From Saprospiraceae bacterium (GTDB lineage: Bacteria > Bacteroidota > Bacteroidia > Chitinophagales > Saprospiraceae), in assembly GCA_028285545.1 (NCBI GenBank), contig JANQPA010000036.1:124001-188000 (forward strand): 64,000 bases of DNA, written 5' to 3'. Position 1 is the stretch's first letter. Each line of letters opens with the position of its first letter. The translations under genes were made by a program, and so were the position numbers. Positions 56,003 through 64,000 of this stretch are shown here, one piece after another. Under the pieces are notes generated by a model. It saw nothing but the letters and a program-made list of their open reading frames with translations. It had not been told where the DNA came from and did no database searches.

Positions 56003-56863
56003 TTACTGGTAGGGAAAAGGATCCAATATTTCCACGAACCCGTCCCCATCTATATCTATCCATCCAAACAAAGAGGGAATAGTTATAAAATCGATGTTCA
56101 AAAAAGGGTCTGTCCAGTCATGTTCCCATCCCCACACATGGCCAATTTCATGTTGATAGGCTGCATAAGCCAGGCCGTCGAAGTTTTCCTGATTAATGGT
56201 TAGATCATTTTCATAGATCCAGTTGACATAAGCCAATTGAGCTTTCCAATCAGCCCAGCCTCCACCTGGTTGTTCTAAATCTAATTCCATCCAAAGAAAA
56301 ATATCGTATTCCTCCAGGTCTAAATTCGTTTGCCGCGCAAAGTCTTGAAAATGCCCCATGGTATTTTCGTTGGGGTTTTGAATTGGAAAATCTTCATGAG
56401 ACAAATAATAATTATCCGTCTTAAAAGAAACGATTGGTTCTGATTGACCATAACCAAGTACAAAATTCTGATGCAAAGCATTAATGCCAGCTTGAGCATT
56501 TTCCCAATATTCTTGCACCAGATCTTTCTGCATAAATAGACTATCCGAAAGGCGTAAAATACATAAGACTCGGGTTTCTCCTTTGGGGAATAATGGCTGG
56601 GTAATTTTAAAATTGACTTCGGCATTTTGATCCATATAGGCTCTATATAAAGATCCATCAATATAAACGGTACTGACGTATTGGTCCGTAAACTCATTAT
56701 AGATTACAGGCACTCTTTGAATTTTTAGTCCATACCGATCGTTAAAAATTTGAGCCATTGATTGTTGATTAGGAGGAAATAATGAGTTTGAATCTCCTTT
56801 TTCGCAAGTGTTTAGCAGGAATGAACAAAGCACAAGCATTGTTAAAAGTTTAATTAGTCGCAT
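56003..56863 (-). CDS. Metzincin-like metallopeptidase lipoprotein
   Basis: Product of 286 residues with lipoprotein signal (LVLCSFLLNTC, Cys20). Near the C-terminus YQHEIGHVWGWEHD gives the extended zinc motif HExxHxxGxxHD (His238, Glu239, His242, His248, Asp249), the mark of metzincins. A calcium-binding-like DIDGDGFVEILD loop follows (270-281), reminiscent of dockerin/EF-hand repeats. The central 200 residues are unlike any family I recognise. Probably an extracytoplasmic protease. Encoded just upstream of the orphan histidine kinase, so the two may form one unit. Confidence 0.82.
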   Translation of the reverse strand: MRLIKLLTMLVLCSFLLNTCEKGDSNSLFPPNQQSMAQIFNDRYGLKIQRVPVIYNEFTDQYVSTVYIDGSLYRAYMDQNAEVNFKITQPLFPKGETRVLCILRLSDSLFMQKDLVQEYWENAQAGINALHQNFVLGYGQSEPIVSFKTDNYYLSHEDFPIQNPNENTMGHFQDFARQTNLDLEEYDIFLWMELDLEQPGGGWADWKAQLAYVNWIYENDLTINQENFDGLAYAAYQHEIGHVWGWEHDWTDPFLNIDFITIPSLFGWIDIDGDGFVEILDPFPYQ

Positions 56864-56962
56864 CGGGTGTGATTTAAGTTTGCTAGATTGTTTATAAGGT
56901 ATTTATTTTTTTTCGATAGCTAAAATTTGCCCTCTTGCAATTTAAAAATATTTATTGTATGT

Positions 56963-56986
56963 TTGACGTACGATAATTGACGTACG
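56963..56986. promoter_or_regulatory. Two direct TTGACGTACG repeats upstream of BlaI-like gene
   Basis: TTGACGTACG occurs at 56963-56972 and 56977-56986, 14 bases apart start to start, each containing the palindrome CGTACG. They lie about 70-95 bases before the BlaI-like start. A good candidate operator for the encoded winged-helix repressor. Confidence 0.6.
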
Positions 56987-57055
56987 TTGAAATTATTAAT
57001 AAACTTAAGTTGCCTGACAACTTGAATTAATTAGATTTTGCCAAAATCAACTATT

Positions 57056-57436
57056 ATGGATAAAAGACCGACATATGCGGAATTGGAAGTGCTTCAGATA
57101 TTATGGTCACATGGTCCTTCAAGTGTTCGTTTTGTAAACACTGAGTTGAGTAAAAAACGCAAAGTGGTTTACACAACGACCCTGAAGATGATGCAGGTTA
57201 TGGCTGAAAAAAAAGCATTTCTTAAAAGAGACACTTCACAGAGGACGCATTTATATGAGGCGGCTATTTCAAAGGATCAGGTAGAGCAAAATATGTTTGA
57301 TAAAATACTTGATTCCGTATTTCAGGGATCATCACTCAAACTGGTAATGAAAGCCCTTGGACATGAAAATACCAGCTTGGAAGACCTTGAAGCCATCAAA
57401 AAGATTATTTCAAAACTAGAAGAAGAAAAAAAATGA
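57056..57436 (+). CDS. BlaI/MecI-type transcriptional repressor
   Basis: Product of 126 residues from the ATG at 57056 (a TTG at 57038 is less likely). Winged helix (PTYAELEVLQILWSHGPSSV ... VVYTTTLKMMQVMAEKKAFL) and a C-terminal dimerisation region with coiled tail, typical of BlaI/MecI. The stop overlaps the next gene's ATG. It should be cleaved or released by the downstream M56 protease on receiving a signal. Confidence 0.92.
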   Translation: MDKRPTYAELEVLQILWSHGPSSVRFVNTELSKKRKVVYTTTLKMMQVMAEKKAFLKRDTSQRTHLYEAAISKDQVEQNMFDKILDSVFQGSSLKLVMKALGHENTSLEDLEAIKKIISKLEEEKK

Positions 57437-59358
57437 ATTCACTTGACTTATTTTTCCAAAACGATATAGTCCAGGCTTTAGGCTGGACCATTCTCCATTC
57501 CTTCTGGCAAGGTTTATTAATAGTAGTTTTGTTGACCATTAGTTTGGTATTGCTTCGTAAGCATTCCAGTAGAATAAGGTATTTGGTGGCTTATGTGGCC
57601 CTATTGGCTCTTGCAGTATGTAGTATAGGTACTCTCATATGGTATCTGCCTGGTACTGCTTTTGGAGCTTCTAGTTACCATGCTGAGGCTAGTATCGAGC
57701 AAACTGCAATGGAAGTCGCTTCGGTATTACCTATAGAAACTACTGCCACTGTTCCTGCAAAAGAAAATTACTGGCAATCATTTATCCAATTCCTGGAAGG
57801 GAATCTTCATTGGGTGACCATCATCTGGATGTTTGGGGTACTGATTCTCACCTTGCGTTTTTTGGCTGAGCTGGCCTATATCCAGCGTTTGAAGTACCAG
57901 CCTGGAGGCTTGTCTATGGATTCACATCAAGACTTGCTCAATAAACTGTCCCGACAAATGGGAATTCAAAAATTCATTGAATTGAAGGAAAATCTGCGTA
58001 TTGACAGCCCGATGGTAATTGGATTTATTAAACCCGTTATCCTGGTTCCTTTTGGTTTACTAAGTCAGCTGGATACCAAACAAGTGGAAAGTATACTTAC
58101 GCATGAGCTGGCTCACATCCGTCGTCATGATTATCTCTTTAATCTGTTTCAATCCTTAGTAGAAATTTTGTTGTTTTTTAATCCTGCAACCTGGTGGATT
58201 GCAGCCTTGATTCGCGATGAAAGAGAACATTCCTGTGATGAAATGGCTATTGCAGAAACGGGTGATCAATTGGCTTTTGTCAAAACCTTAGCCAAATTGG
58301 AAGAATACCGTATCCGCCCTACTTCTATTGCCATGGCATTTAATGGACATAAAGAGACGGGGGTATTGGGAAGAATTAAACGGATTATCAATACAGAAGA
58401 GCAGTTCAGAGTGCCCTACAAATTGTTTTGGAGCTGTTTGATTTTGATCTCTTCATTTGGTTTATTTGCCTTCCAGGGTCAGGCCATCTCCTCTCAGGAT
58501 GTCATGAATCCTCTTGAAAAAGTTTTGCCCCAAGAAGAACCTGTATTGGTGGAAGAAACTTCTGAGGAAACTGCAGAAATGGACCAGCAATCTGAGGAAG
58601 CTCCGAAAAACACAACTAATCAGGTTAGCATCACAAAAGAAAACAATAAAGAGGATTTGGGAATTCGGACCATGAATGGAGAAGAGGTTTCTAATGGACT
58701 AGACACCCTGACGCCAAAGTTGAAAGAATTAAGGCGCGAATTGATGAACCTGAAGGAGACTTTCCAAAATCAAGAGATGATGATGCAGAAACAGAGAAGT
58801 GACCTCAAACAGGCTCAACTTAAATTAGAGCAGGAGATTCAGAAAATGGAAAATGATCAGCATAAGAAGATTTATGAAATAGAAAAAAAGGGACAACAAA
58901 TACAACTTGATCGAAACATCAAATTGAAAGAAATGGAACTTCAATTGAACGCCATGGAAACAGAGGCCCTGGAGTTTCAATTTAAGATGGAAAAACTGGC
59001 TGCTCAAATGAACGAGGAGGGAAGAAGCGAGGAATTAAAAAAACAAATGTCTGTTCTTCAAGAAAAGGTTCTTGATATGGAAAAGAAGAAACGAACTTTC
59101 CAAATGGAACAAAATCGAGAAGGACTTGAAATTGATAAGGAATTGCAGCAGCTTAACCACCAAAAATGGCAGCTTACAGAAGAAGCAAAAATAAGCATGA
59201 ATGATAAGCGGCTAAAAATGTTTGAGCTGGAACAGAAAATGCAAGAAACTCAATACAAGTCTCAAATGCTCCAAAGTGATTTGGAAAATAAAATGCAAAG
59301 AGTGCAACAGCAAATTGAAGAGGAGATGTTTAGGATGAGACAGGAGAGAGAAGAGTAA
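57433..59358 (+). CDS. BlaR1-like M56 metalloprotease with coiled-coil periplasmic domain
   Basis: Product of 641 residues. Membrane helices at about 17-41, 48-71, 127-147 and 331-347. The zinc motif HELAH (His224, Glu225, His228) is in LTHELAHIRRHDYLFN, with EREHSCDEMA downstream. The C-terminal periplasmic part, which in BlaR1 is a penicillin-binding sensor, is instead an acidic linker (about 350-415) and a roughly 215-residue coiled coil (425-641) rich in Glu, Gln, Lys and Met. So the sensed signal is not likely beta-lactam; it could be protein stress or cell-wall tension. Overlaps the repressor by four bases. Confidence 0.9.
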   Translation: MNSLDLFFQNDIVQALGWTILHSFWQGLLIVVLLTISLVLLRKHSSRIRYLVAYVALLALAVCSIGTLIWYLPGTAFGASSYHAEASIEQTAMEVASVLPIETTATVPAKENYWQSFIQFLEGNLHWVTIIWMFGVLILTLRFLAELAYIQRLKYQPGGLSMDSHQDLLNKLSRQMGIQKFIELKENLRIDSPMVIGFIKPVILVPFGLLSQLDTKQVESILTHELAHIRRHDYLFNLFQSLVEILLFFNPATWWIAALIRDEREHSCDEMAIAETGDQLAFVKTLAKLEEYRIRPTSIAMAFNGHKETGVLGRIKRIINTEEQFRVPYKLFWSCLILISSFGLFAFQGQAISSQDVMNPLEKVLPQEEPVLVEETSEETAEMDQQSEEAPKNTTNQVSITKENNKEDLGIRTMNGEEVSNGLDTLTPKLKELRRELMNLKETFQNQEMMMQKQRSDLKQAQLKLEQEIQKMENDQHKKIYEIEKKGQQIQLDRNIKLKEMELQLNAMETEALEFQFKMEKLAAQMNEEGRSEELKKQMSVLQEKVLDMEKKKRTFQMEQNREGLEIDKELQQLNHQKWQLTEEAKISMNDKRLKMFELEQKMQETQYKSQMLQSDLENKMQRVQQQIEEEMFRMRQEREE

Positions 59359-59365
59359 TGCTCTA

Positions 59366-59408
59366 AAACAGGATTCATCACGCTGCTCCAGCGTGATGAA
59401 TCCTGTTT
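59366..59408. terminator. Perfect 20-bp stem terminator
   Basis: Arms 59366-59385 and 59389-59408 are fully complementary with loop CTC (core CATCACGCTG). It separates the M56 gene from a convergent CPBP gene. Confidence 0.85.
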
Positions 59409-59410
59409 AA

Positions 59411-60268
59411 TTACCCACCACCAAAAAACACCAAAGGCATATCCAAAAGGGCATGCAATAACACCGCAGCCAAAATAGATCCATCTTTTTCCCGAATAAA
59501 ACCTAGGGTTAAACCCATAAAGAAGGTAAACAAGGCCCAGGGCCAGGCAGGTGGTATGACAACTAAGGCGTGAATTAAGCCAAATAGTAGGGCCGCCAGG
59601 ATTAGTCCCCAGCCGAAAGAAACATCTCCAATCTTAAAAGGCTTTCCAAAATATCGGTTGAAAGCGGATTGCAGGTAGCCTCTGAATAGCAATTCTTCAC
59701 CAAGGCCAACAATAAATACGTAATACAATATTTTTGAAAGGACAGGAATTGCTTCATAGGTCAAATACGCGACAAGGCAGGTGAGGAGGCTAAATATGAC
59801 AAAAACAATGATCGTATTATTAGAAGTCTGTATACTTTCTCTGGTAGGAAGTCCTCGGGTCACCTTTGGTACAAAATAAAAAACAATCAAAAAGGCCAGA
59901 CTCAGAGTTAAGGTGCCTGGCCAATCTCGAAAACTCCATCCCAGCAATCCAATCAATAAAAAGGTCATACAGGCAGGACCGGCAATAGACATAGCTCTAA
60001 TGGATAGCTGAAAGGAGTTACGGAAAGGAGGAAAGTAAATACCAAAATCAGACTTCTGCTTGTAAAAAAGATGAATAAGCCCCAGTGGCAACAAAACCAT
60101 CAATAGGCATTTCACAAAATATCCAAATCCTACTTTTTGCGAATTGCTAAATTCAAATGGGAGGTTTTTGACATTTAGGATAACCAAAATAATGCCTGCC
60201 CAAATCAGAATGGGGAGAACCAGGTCTTTTGCAATTGATTTTCTTTGAACCGAATGGTAAGAATCCAT
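59411..60268 (-). CDS. CPBP family intramembrane glutamic endopeptidase
   Basis: Product of 285 residues with about eight membrane helices. The three CPBP motifs are present: Glu191-Glu192...Arg196 in LGEELLFRGYLQSAF, His233 in LLFGLIHALVV, and His272 in LLHALLD. Integral inner-membrane protease of the CAAX/Rce1 type. In bacteria these process or immunise against peptides; the substrate is unknown. Separated from the M56 gene by a terminator. Confidence 0.92.
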   Translation of the reverse strand: MDSYHSVQRKSIAKDLVLPILIWAGIILVILNVKNLPFEFSNSQKVGFGYFVKCLLMVLLPLGLIHLFYKQKSDFGIYFPPFRNSFQLSIRAMSIAGPACMTFLLIGLLGWSFRDWPGTLTLSLAFLIVFYFVPKVTRGLPTRESIQTSNNTIIVFVIFSLLTCLVAYLTYEAIPVLSKILYYVFIVGLGEELLFRGYLQSAFNRYFGKPFKIGDVSFGWGLILAALLFGLIHALVVIPPAWPWALFTFFMGLTLGFIREKDGSILAAVLLHALLDMPLVFFGGG

Positions 60269-60407
60269 ATGCCTTTTTATGTACTGTTTTAATGCATTAC
60301 GGGAATATAATTGAAGTAAGGCAGAGGAGCTACATGTTAAGGTGATTTATTTGTGAAGAAATAATAAAGTTTAATTGCCGGTAAAAAGACTTAATTTTTT
60401 ATTAATT

Positions 60408-60440
60408 ATTGCCATTGCCATTGAAATTGATATTGTCATT
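60408..60440. repeat. Hexanucleotide array at gene end (ATTGNN)
   Basis: Five units, ATTGCC, ATTGCC, ATTGAA, ATTGAT, ATTGTC, then ATT: the reverse orientation of the CAAT-core arrays at 22083 and 63333. It runs into the stop codon region of the following leftward gene. Confidence 0.65.
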
Positions 60441-61311
60441 CTTTAAACAATCCATTCACATAAATAGCCAGTGGAGGCCGCTGATTGATTTGCCAAGTAC
60501 CAAAACTGTTTTCTTTGCTATAGATGGTAGTATTCTTATTTTTTCCATGAGTGAAAAAGAGGTGATTTTCCCCTTTCTCGGCATACCAAACCCTAACCCA
60601 TTCCATGGTAACCACGATTGGCCCATTGACCCAAAGATTCCTATCTTCCATATTTAGGCTGATCCACTTTTGGCCTTTTTGCGAGCGTACAAAAGCAGGT
60701 TTTGTGAGCATACTTTGTGAGGGGAAATCAGACTCTGACATCCGATAAATGTTCACCCTGAATAATACACTATCAACAGTATTAAACCTTAAATGAAAAT
60801 TCACATCTTTTATCTTGTATTCTCCTTCAGGTTTAGGGATAAGGATGCCCCACTCACCGCCCCATCCAAACTCATCATCTCCGGATTTTCCGGTGGTGGT
60901 TTTAGAATTTTTATAATTACCTAGCTTTCTGGTATCAAAATTATTTCTGCTGCTGACTACAACTTCCATTAAGTCAAAAGAAATAGGTTCCAGTTTGATC
61001 TCTAAAAAGGAAGTTCCTATTTCCCTTAAGGAGATTTCGTGACTTCGATAGCCTAGCATTGAAAAATGCAGGCTTTTATTACTTGAGATACGTCCAAGAT
61101 TCATTTCAAAGCTTCCATCTTCTTTGGAAATGGTTCCCATATTGCTATCCATTATTCCAATATGAACGAAGGCCAATCCTTTTTGGGTTGTAGCGTCCAT
61201 TACCTTTCCTTTAATTGTTTGGGCAGAAACACAATTCAAGGATAGTAGAGACAAAAAAACTATTAATTGACATAGTATTTTCAAATGATCCTTAATTAAG
61301 CTTTTTAGCAT
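60436..61311 (-). CDS. Carboxypeptidase-regulatory-like domain protein
   Basis: Product of 291 residues. Signal peptide (IVFLSLLSLNCVSAQ), then one carboxypeptidase-regulatory-like beta-sandwich (about 32-110, IKGKVMDATTQKGLAFVHIG, GTISKEDGSFEMNL). The C-terminal half starts at about residue 115 (FDLMEVVVSSRNNFDTRKLG) and has DEFGWGGEWGILIPKPEGEY and KDVNFHLRFNTVDSVLFRVN, a block I associate with a Bacteroidota-only envelope family of unknown role. No barrel domain follows, so it is not a TonB-dependent receptor. Confidence 0.82.
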   Translation of the reverse strand: MLKSLIKDHLKILCQLIVFLSLLSLNCVSAQTIKGKVMDATTQKGLAFVHIGIMDSNMGTISKEDGSFEMNLGRISSNKSLHFSMLGYRSHEISLREIGTSFLEIKLEPISFDLMEVVVSSRNNFDTRKLGNYKNSKTTTGKSGDDEFGWGGEWGILIPKPEGEYKIKDVNFHLRFNTVDSVLFRVNIYRMSESDFPSQSMLTKPAFVRSQKGQKWISLNMEDRNLWVNGPIVVTMEWVRVWYAEKGENHLFFTHGKNKNTTIYSKENSFGTWQINQRPPLAIYVNGLFKE

Positions 61312-61379
61312 AGTGGCTTTTATTTTTTAATTTAAAATCTAGGATATGATTAGTTTCTTGAATAGACTTTTTCTGGTTT

Positions 61380-61493
61380 TTACCCTTTGGGCCATTCTGG
61401 GATTTTGATGCCTTTTTTATTATGATTGATGATATCAACCTCATTATCCCCTTCCCAAATACCAGGTTTTAACAAATCCTTACTATTATCCAT
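61380..61493 (-). CDS. Possible 37-residue peptide
   Basis: A short ATG frame (start MDNSKDLLKPGIWEGD, end IPEWPKG) lies between the class C-like gene and the carboxypeptidase-regulatory-like gene. The same frame is open upstream to the TAG stop of the class C-like gene and reads as a hydrophobic stretch ending FCS, like a short membrane or lipoprotein signal, but no start codon precedes that. Either a small gene or chance. Confidence 0.3.
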   Translation of the reverse strand: MDNSKDLLKPGIWEGDNEVDIINHNKKGIKIPEWPKG

Positions 61494-61535
61494 TGAACAG
61501 AAAATTAAAATAATGACAATTATGTTTATGAGATT

Positions 61536-63245
61536 CTATAATTTTTTAAACCATAGATTTCGTATAGCATCGTTTTTTACATAAAAGCCGTTTATGTTTT
61601 GATGTTCATCTGTAGTGAACTCGATACTCTGCATGAACCATTGATCTCCCCAAAATAAATTGGAAAGGATAGGAGAATAATTGATGTCGCCGGTTTTTAC
61701 ATTATTAAAAATCAGATTGTTTTTTTCTGCCCTTGCTGTAAAGCAAATATTGTATTCTTTATTTAAGTAAGTTCCTCCAAAACCTTCAGTTATTTCTTCC
61801 TTGGAATAACTTATGGGAATATATTTTTCAAATAATATGGGCTCGGCACCATCATATTGGTAGATCATGGTTTTCTCTTTTCCTTTGGGGAAAATGATGT
61901 AAATTTTATCATCAAACTGGACCTTCATCTGAAATTTATTATCCGATAAAGGGATGAGAGGAGACTCATAACCATTATGCCTCACATATCGCAAGGTGTC
62001 ATTTTTTACCTGTATGATCCTGCTTAATTCTCCTTCTTGATCCCAATAATATCCTTCAAATTGCTGCAAATGGTCATTGGTCAAGGATTTGGTTTTTAAT
62101 TGGCTAAAATCTGTAGTCTCGGGTTCTGTAAAAGCATTCCCTAAAATATGATGGGCTGAAATTACGCCAAGGTATCCATTGTATCCGCTTCCATCATTAC
62201 TTAAGGCAATGGCTGTGAAATTATGCTTTGGGAATTTAAAAATAGAGGCATCATATCCACCAACACTTCCTGTTAAGTAAGTAGAGAATACTCCTCTTTC
62301 ATAATGCCCAAATAATTGTCCCAATGTTAGCTCTCCTAAACTGGTGCTATTGCTTCTTCCATTTGCTAGTTGGATAGGAGTGCTCATTAATTGAATAATT
62401 TGTTGCTCCTTACCACTGGCATTGGCAAGGTGATTTTCCCAAATAATCAAGTCTTCAATACAGGAATAGATGTTATTTATTCCCAGAACAGTGTTTGAGG
62501 AATAGTCACGGACAAAAATTCCATTTCGACCTCGGTATGCATTTGCTGCGGTGGGATTTAGTAGACTCGGATCTTCAAGGACTTTAGTTTGATTCATGCC
62601 AAGAACTTGGAATACCTCTTTTTCAAGGTACTCTTTAAAAGATTGCTTGCTGACGGAAGCAATTAATTCCGCAATTAGTGCAAAATTAGTACTTGACCTG
62701 GAATAATCTGTGCCAGGCTTAAATGCCAAGTTTTTCTGACGAGACACAAGCTCCAGCATATCTTCCTGTGAAAAAGGGGCACCCAAATTCCATCCACAAA
62801 TGGATTTTAATACTTCATAATCATAAATTCCGCTAGCACCATAAAGCAGATCTTTGATGGTGATGCTCTCATTAAACTCTATTAAGGCACTGATGTATTT
62901 CCTCACATCTTCGTCAAGAGATAACCTTCCTTCTACCACTAATTTTAATAAGGCATAGGAGGTAAAATGGGCAGATAATTGACCAAGATTAAATTGGGTT
63001 TTTGAATTAATGGGTACTTTATTTTCTATATCTGCCAAGCCACAATTTTTTTCATAAACCAGCTTCCCTCCTTTGATAATGGCAAAAGAGACACCAGGTG
63101 TATTGGACCCAGACCAATCTTCAAAGAGCTGATCCACTTTTTTTTCTAAATCTTCAGGAAGCTGAGATTGGCCATGTGAAAGTGTAGTTAATAGGCTTAT
63201 TGAAAACAGATTAAAAAGGAAAAGGTATGCTAATTTTTTCATCAT
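61536..63245 (-). CDS. Class C beta-lactamase-like protein without catalytic residues
   Basis: Product of 569 residues. Signal peptide (LFSISLLTTLSHGQ), then the serine beta-lactamase/PBP4-like (S12) fold (about 30-370; GVSFAIIKGGKLVYEKNCG, LKLVVEGRLSLDEDVRKY). The SxxK motif reads QLSA (Gln89, Ala92). The YxN motif reads YSR (181-183). The third motif (normally HxG) reads SVG (327-329). All three active-site elements are thus altered in an intact frame. A C-terminal beta domain (about 385-569) is typical for the family. Probably a binding or regulatory pseudoenzyme. Confidence 0.82.
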   Translation of the reverse strand: MMKKLAYLFLFNLFSISLLTTLSHGQSQLPEDLEKKVDQLFEDWSGSNTPGVSFAIIKGGKLVYEKNCGLADIENKVPINSKTQFNLGQLSAHFTSYALLKLVVEGRLSLDEDVRKYISALIEFNESITIKDLLYGASGIYDYEVLKSICGWNLGAPFSQEDMLELVSRQKNLAFKPGTDYSRSSTNFALIAELIASVSKQSFKEYLEKEVFQVLGMNQTKVLEDPSLLNPTAANAYRGRNGIFVRDYSSNTVLGINNIYSCIEDLIIWENHLANASGKEQQIIQLMSTPIQLANGRSNSTSLGELTLGQLFGHYERGVFSTYLTGSVGGYDASIFKFPKHNFTAIALSNDGSGYNGYLGVISAHHILGNAFTEPETTDFSQLKTKSLTNDHLQQFEGYYWDQEGELSRIIQVKNDTLRYVRHNGYESPLIPLSDNKFQMKVQFDDKIYIIFPKGKEKTMIYQYDGAEPILFEKYIPISYSKEEITEGFGGTYLNKEYNICFTARAEKNNLIFNNVKTGDINYSPILSNLFWGDQWFMQSIEFTTDEHQNINGFYVKNDAIRNLWFKKL

Positions 63246-63332
63246 TGAAATTTTAGCACAATACTAGCTTATTGAAAATGAATTAAAATCCTGAAGGATA
63301 ATTCAGGAGTACGGAAGTGTACTTTAGGAATT

Positions 63333-63372
63333 TTCAATGGCAATGTCAATTTCAATGGCAATAGCAATGGCA
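63333..63372. repeat. Hexanucleotide array (CAAT core)
   Basis: Six units TTCAAT, GGCAAT, GTCAAT, TTCAAT, GGCAAT, AGCAAT, then GGCA. Noncoding, between two leftward genes. Same invariant CAAT as at 22083. Confidence 0.75.
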
Positions 63373-63400
63373 AAAATTCTTTAAGAATTGCTATTTCTAA

Positions 63401-64000
63401 TTATTCCTCACCAAATATAGATTTCATATATCTGGCTGGGGTTGTTCCTGCATGTTTTTTAAAAGCGGCATAAAAGGCAGATTTTGAATTGAAGCCACAG
63501 TCATATCCAATTGCTTCAAAGGAAAGTTTGCTGTTATTTTTTATCAATTCTTTTGCTGCCTGGATGCGTTTACTATTCAGGTAATTGGAAAAACTCACAT
63601 TCATATTATCATTTAACAAAAGGGATAGCTTATTGGCCTGTATTTTTAGCTGTTTGGCTACTTTAGGCAAGGTTAGATTGGGGTCTTTATACCATTCCTC
63701 CCCATTCATTAGCTGTTCCAGTTGATGGATGAGCAGTTCTGCTTCCTTGGAATCGATTCCATTCTCCTTAAAACGAGGAGGTTTCAGAAAGAGCAATTCA
63801 TTCCGTTTTTTTGCAAATAATAATAATAAAATAAGGAGGTAAAACACGAATGAAAAGACCAATGCTCCAGTAATATAGGAAGTATGATATGCAGTATTAA
63901 ATGCCAGGCAGATCAAAGCATTACCTATATAAATACTCAAAAGCCATAGGCGAAAAGAGGGGATACTCTTTTTGGCTTGCCTGATTTTATCATAATTTTT
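63401..64000 (-). CDS. AraC family regulator with membrane N-terminus (partial, start beyond window)
   Basis: The minus-strand frame is open to the window edge; the 20 codons before the TTG at 63940 (KIRQAKKSIPSFRLWL) are protein-like, so the start lies outside the window. Visible: two membrane segments (LLSIYIGNALICLAFN and ITGALVFSFVFYLLILLLLF), a linker, and a C-terminal AraC helix-turn-helix (LPKVAKQLKIQANKLSLLLN, SFEAIGYDCGFNSKSAFYAA, GTTPARYMKS). This is the layout of membrane-sensing AraC regulators with a multi-helix N-terminal sensor. Confidence 0.9.
   Translation of the reverse strand, partial: KNYDKIRQAKKSIPSFRLWLLSIYIGNALICLAFNTAYHTSYITGALVFSFVFYLLILLLLFAKKRNELLFLKPPRFKENGIDSKEAELLIHQLEQLMNGEEWYKDPNLTLPKVAKQLKIQANKLSLLLNDNMNVSFSNYLNSKRIQAAKELIKNNSKLSFEAIGYDCGFNSKSAFYAAFKKHAGTTPARYMKSIFGEE

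Noticed and set aside
57056-59358. Beta-lactam resistance operon
   Set aside because: No beta-lactamase gene is adjacent and the sensor lacks a penicillin-binding domain; the class A-like gene is about 30 kb away and lacks Glu166.
61380-61535. Stop-codon readthrough extending the class C-like protein by about 50 residues
   Set aside because: The frame continues past the TAG, but there is no recoding signal and the class C-like fold is complete without it.
1-64000. tRNA or rRNA genes
   Set aside because: No cloverleaf or conserved T-loop sequence was recognised by eye; a tRNAscan run would settle this.

Overview
The window looks like chromosomal DNA of a member of the Bacteroidota, most likely a free-living Saprospiria-type organism (inference, not proven). 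The signs are low to moderate GC, few clear Shine-Dalgarno sequences, many lipoproteins with an N-terminal hydrophobic stretch ending in Cys, three proteins with a C-terminal Por/type IX secretion (T9SS) sorting domain, a TonB-dependent receptor with a carboxypeptidase-like N-terminal domain, LytS/LytTR two-component pairs, and ECF sigma/anti-sigma pairs. I see no rRNA, tRNA, CRISPR array, integrase or complete insertion sequence.

Layout. 1-8.7 kb: partial lipoprotein, DUF1028 protein, solitary HSDR_N nuclease-like protein, threonine catabolism pair (SDR dehydrogenase + kbl), and a convergent DUF1800/DUF1501 operon. 8.8-17.7 kb: lipoproteins, a GH13 amylase lipoprotein, a DUF6090 membrane protein, an ECF sigma/anti-sigma pair, then an SLC45-type sugar transporter with a secreted cyclomaltodextrinase/neopullulanase, probably a maltodextrin utilisation unit. 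17.7-18.3 kb: a gene-free stretch holding a 188-bp nested palindromic element. 18.3-24 kb: nitroreductase, AraC regulator, pirin, mltG, a phosphotransferase, panB. 24.3-36.7 kb: lipoproteins, a class A beta-lactamase-like protein without the usual Glu166, dnaK, an S46-like protein without visible catalytic residues, a LytS/LytTR pair, a T9SS esterase, a beta-helix lipoprotein and an ICMT-like methyltransferase. 36.9-45.3 kb: a badly decayed SusR-like hybrid two-component regulator, then ECF sigma, a TPR anti-sigma and two tandem TPR-CHAT (caspase-like) proteins that appear to face the periplasm. 45.3-53.4 kb: a TPR lipoprotein and a LytS/LytTR pair divergent from a small outer-membrane-type protein, an FAD amine oxidase and a TonB-dependent receptor. 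53.4-64 kb: a DUF2911 protein, a histidine kinase behind a metzincin-like lipoprotein, a BlaI/BlaR1-like pair whose sensor part is a long coiled coil, a CPBP protease, a carboxypeptidase-regulatory-like protein, a class C beta-lactamase-like pseudoenzyme and a partial AraC regulator.

The most interesting unit is the sigma / anti-sigma / CHAT / CHAT block (37583-45251). It reads as a regulated envelope-stress or cell-fate module built on two exported caspase-fold proteases. Their 3' ends share a 203-bp stretch that is about 96% identical, which suggests gene conversion. Other themes are several catalytically degenerate hydrolase relatives and a family of intergenic nested inverted-repeat elements that do not encode protein.
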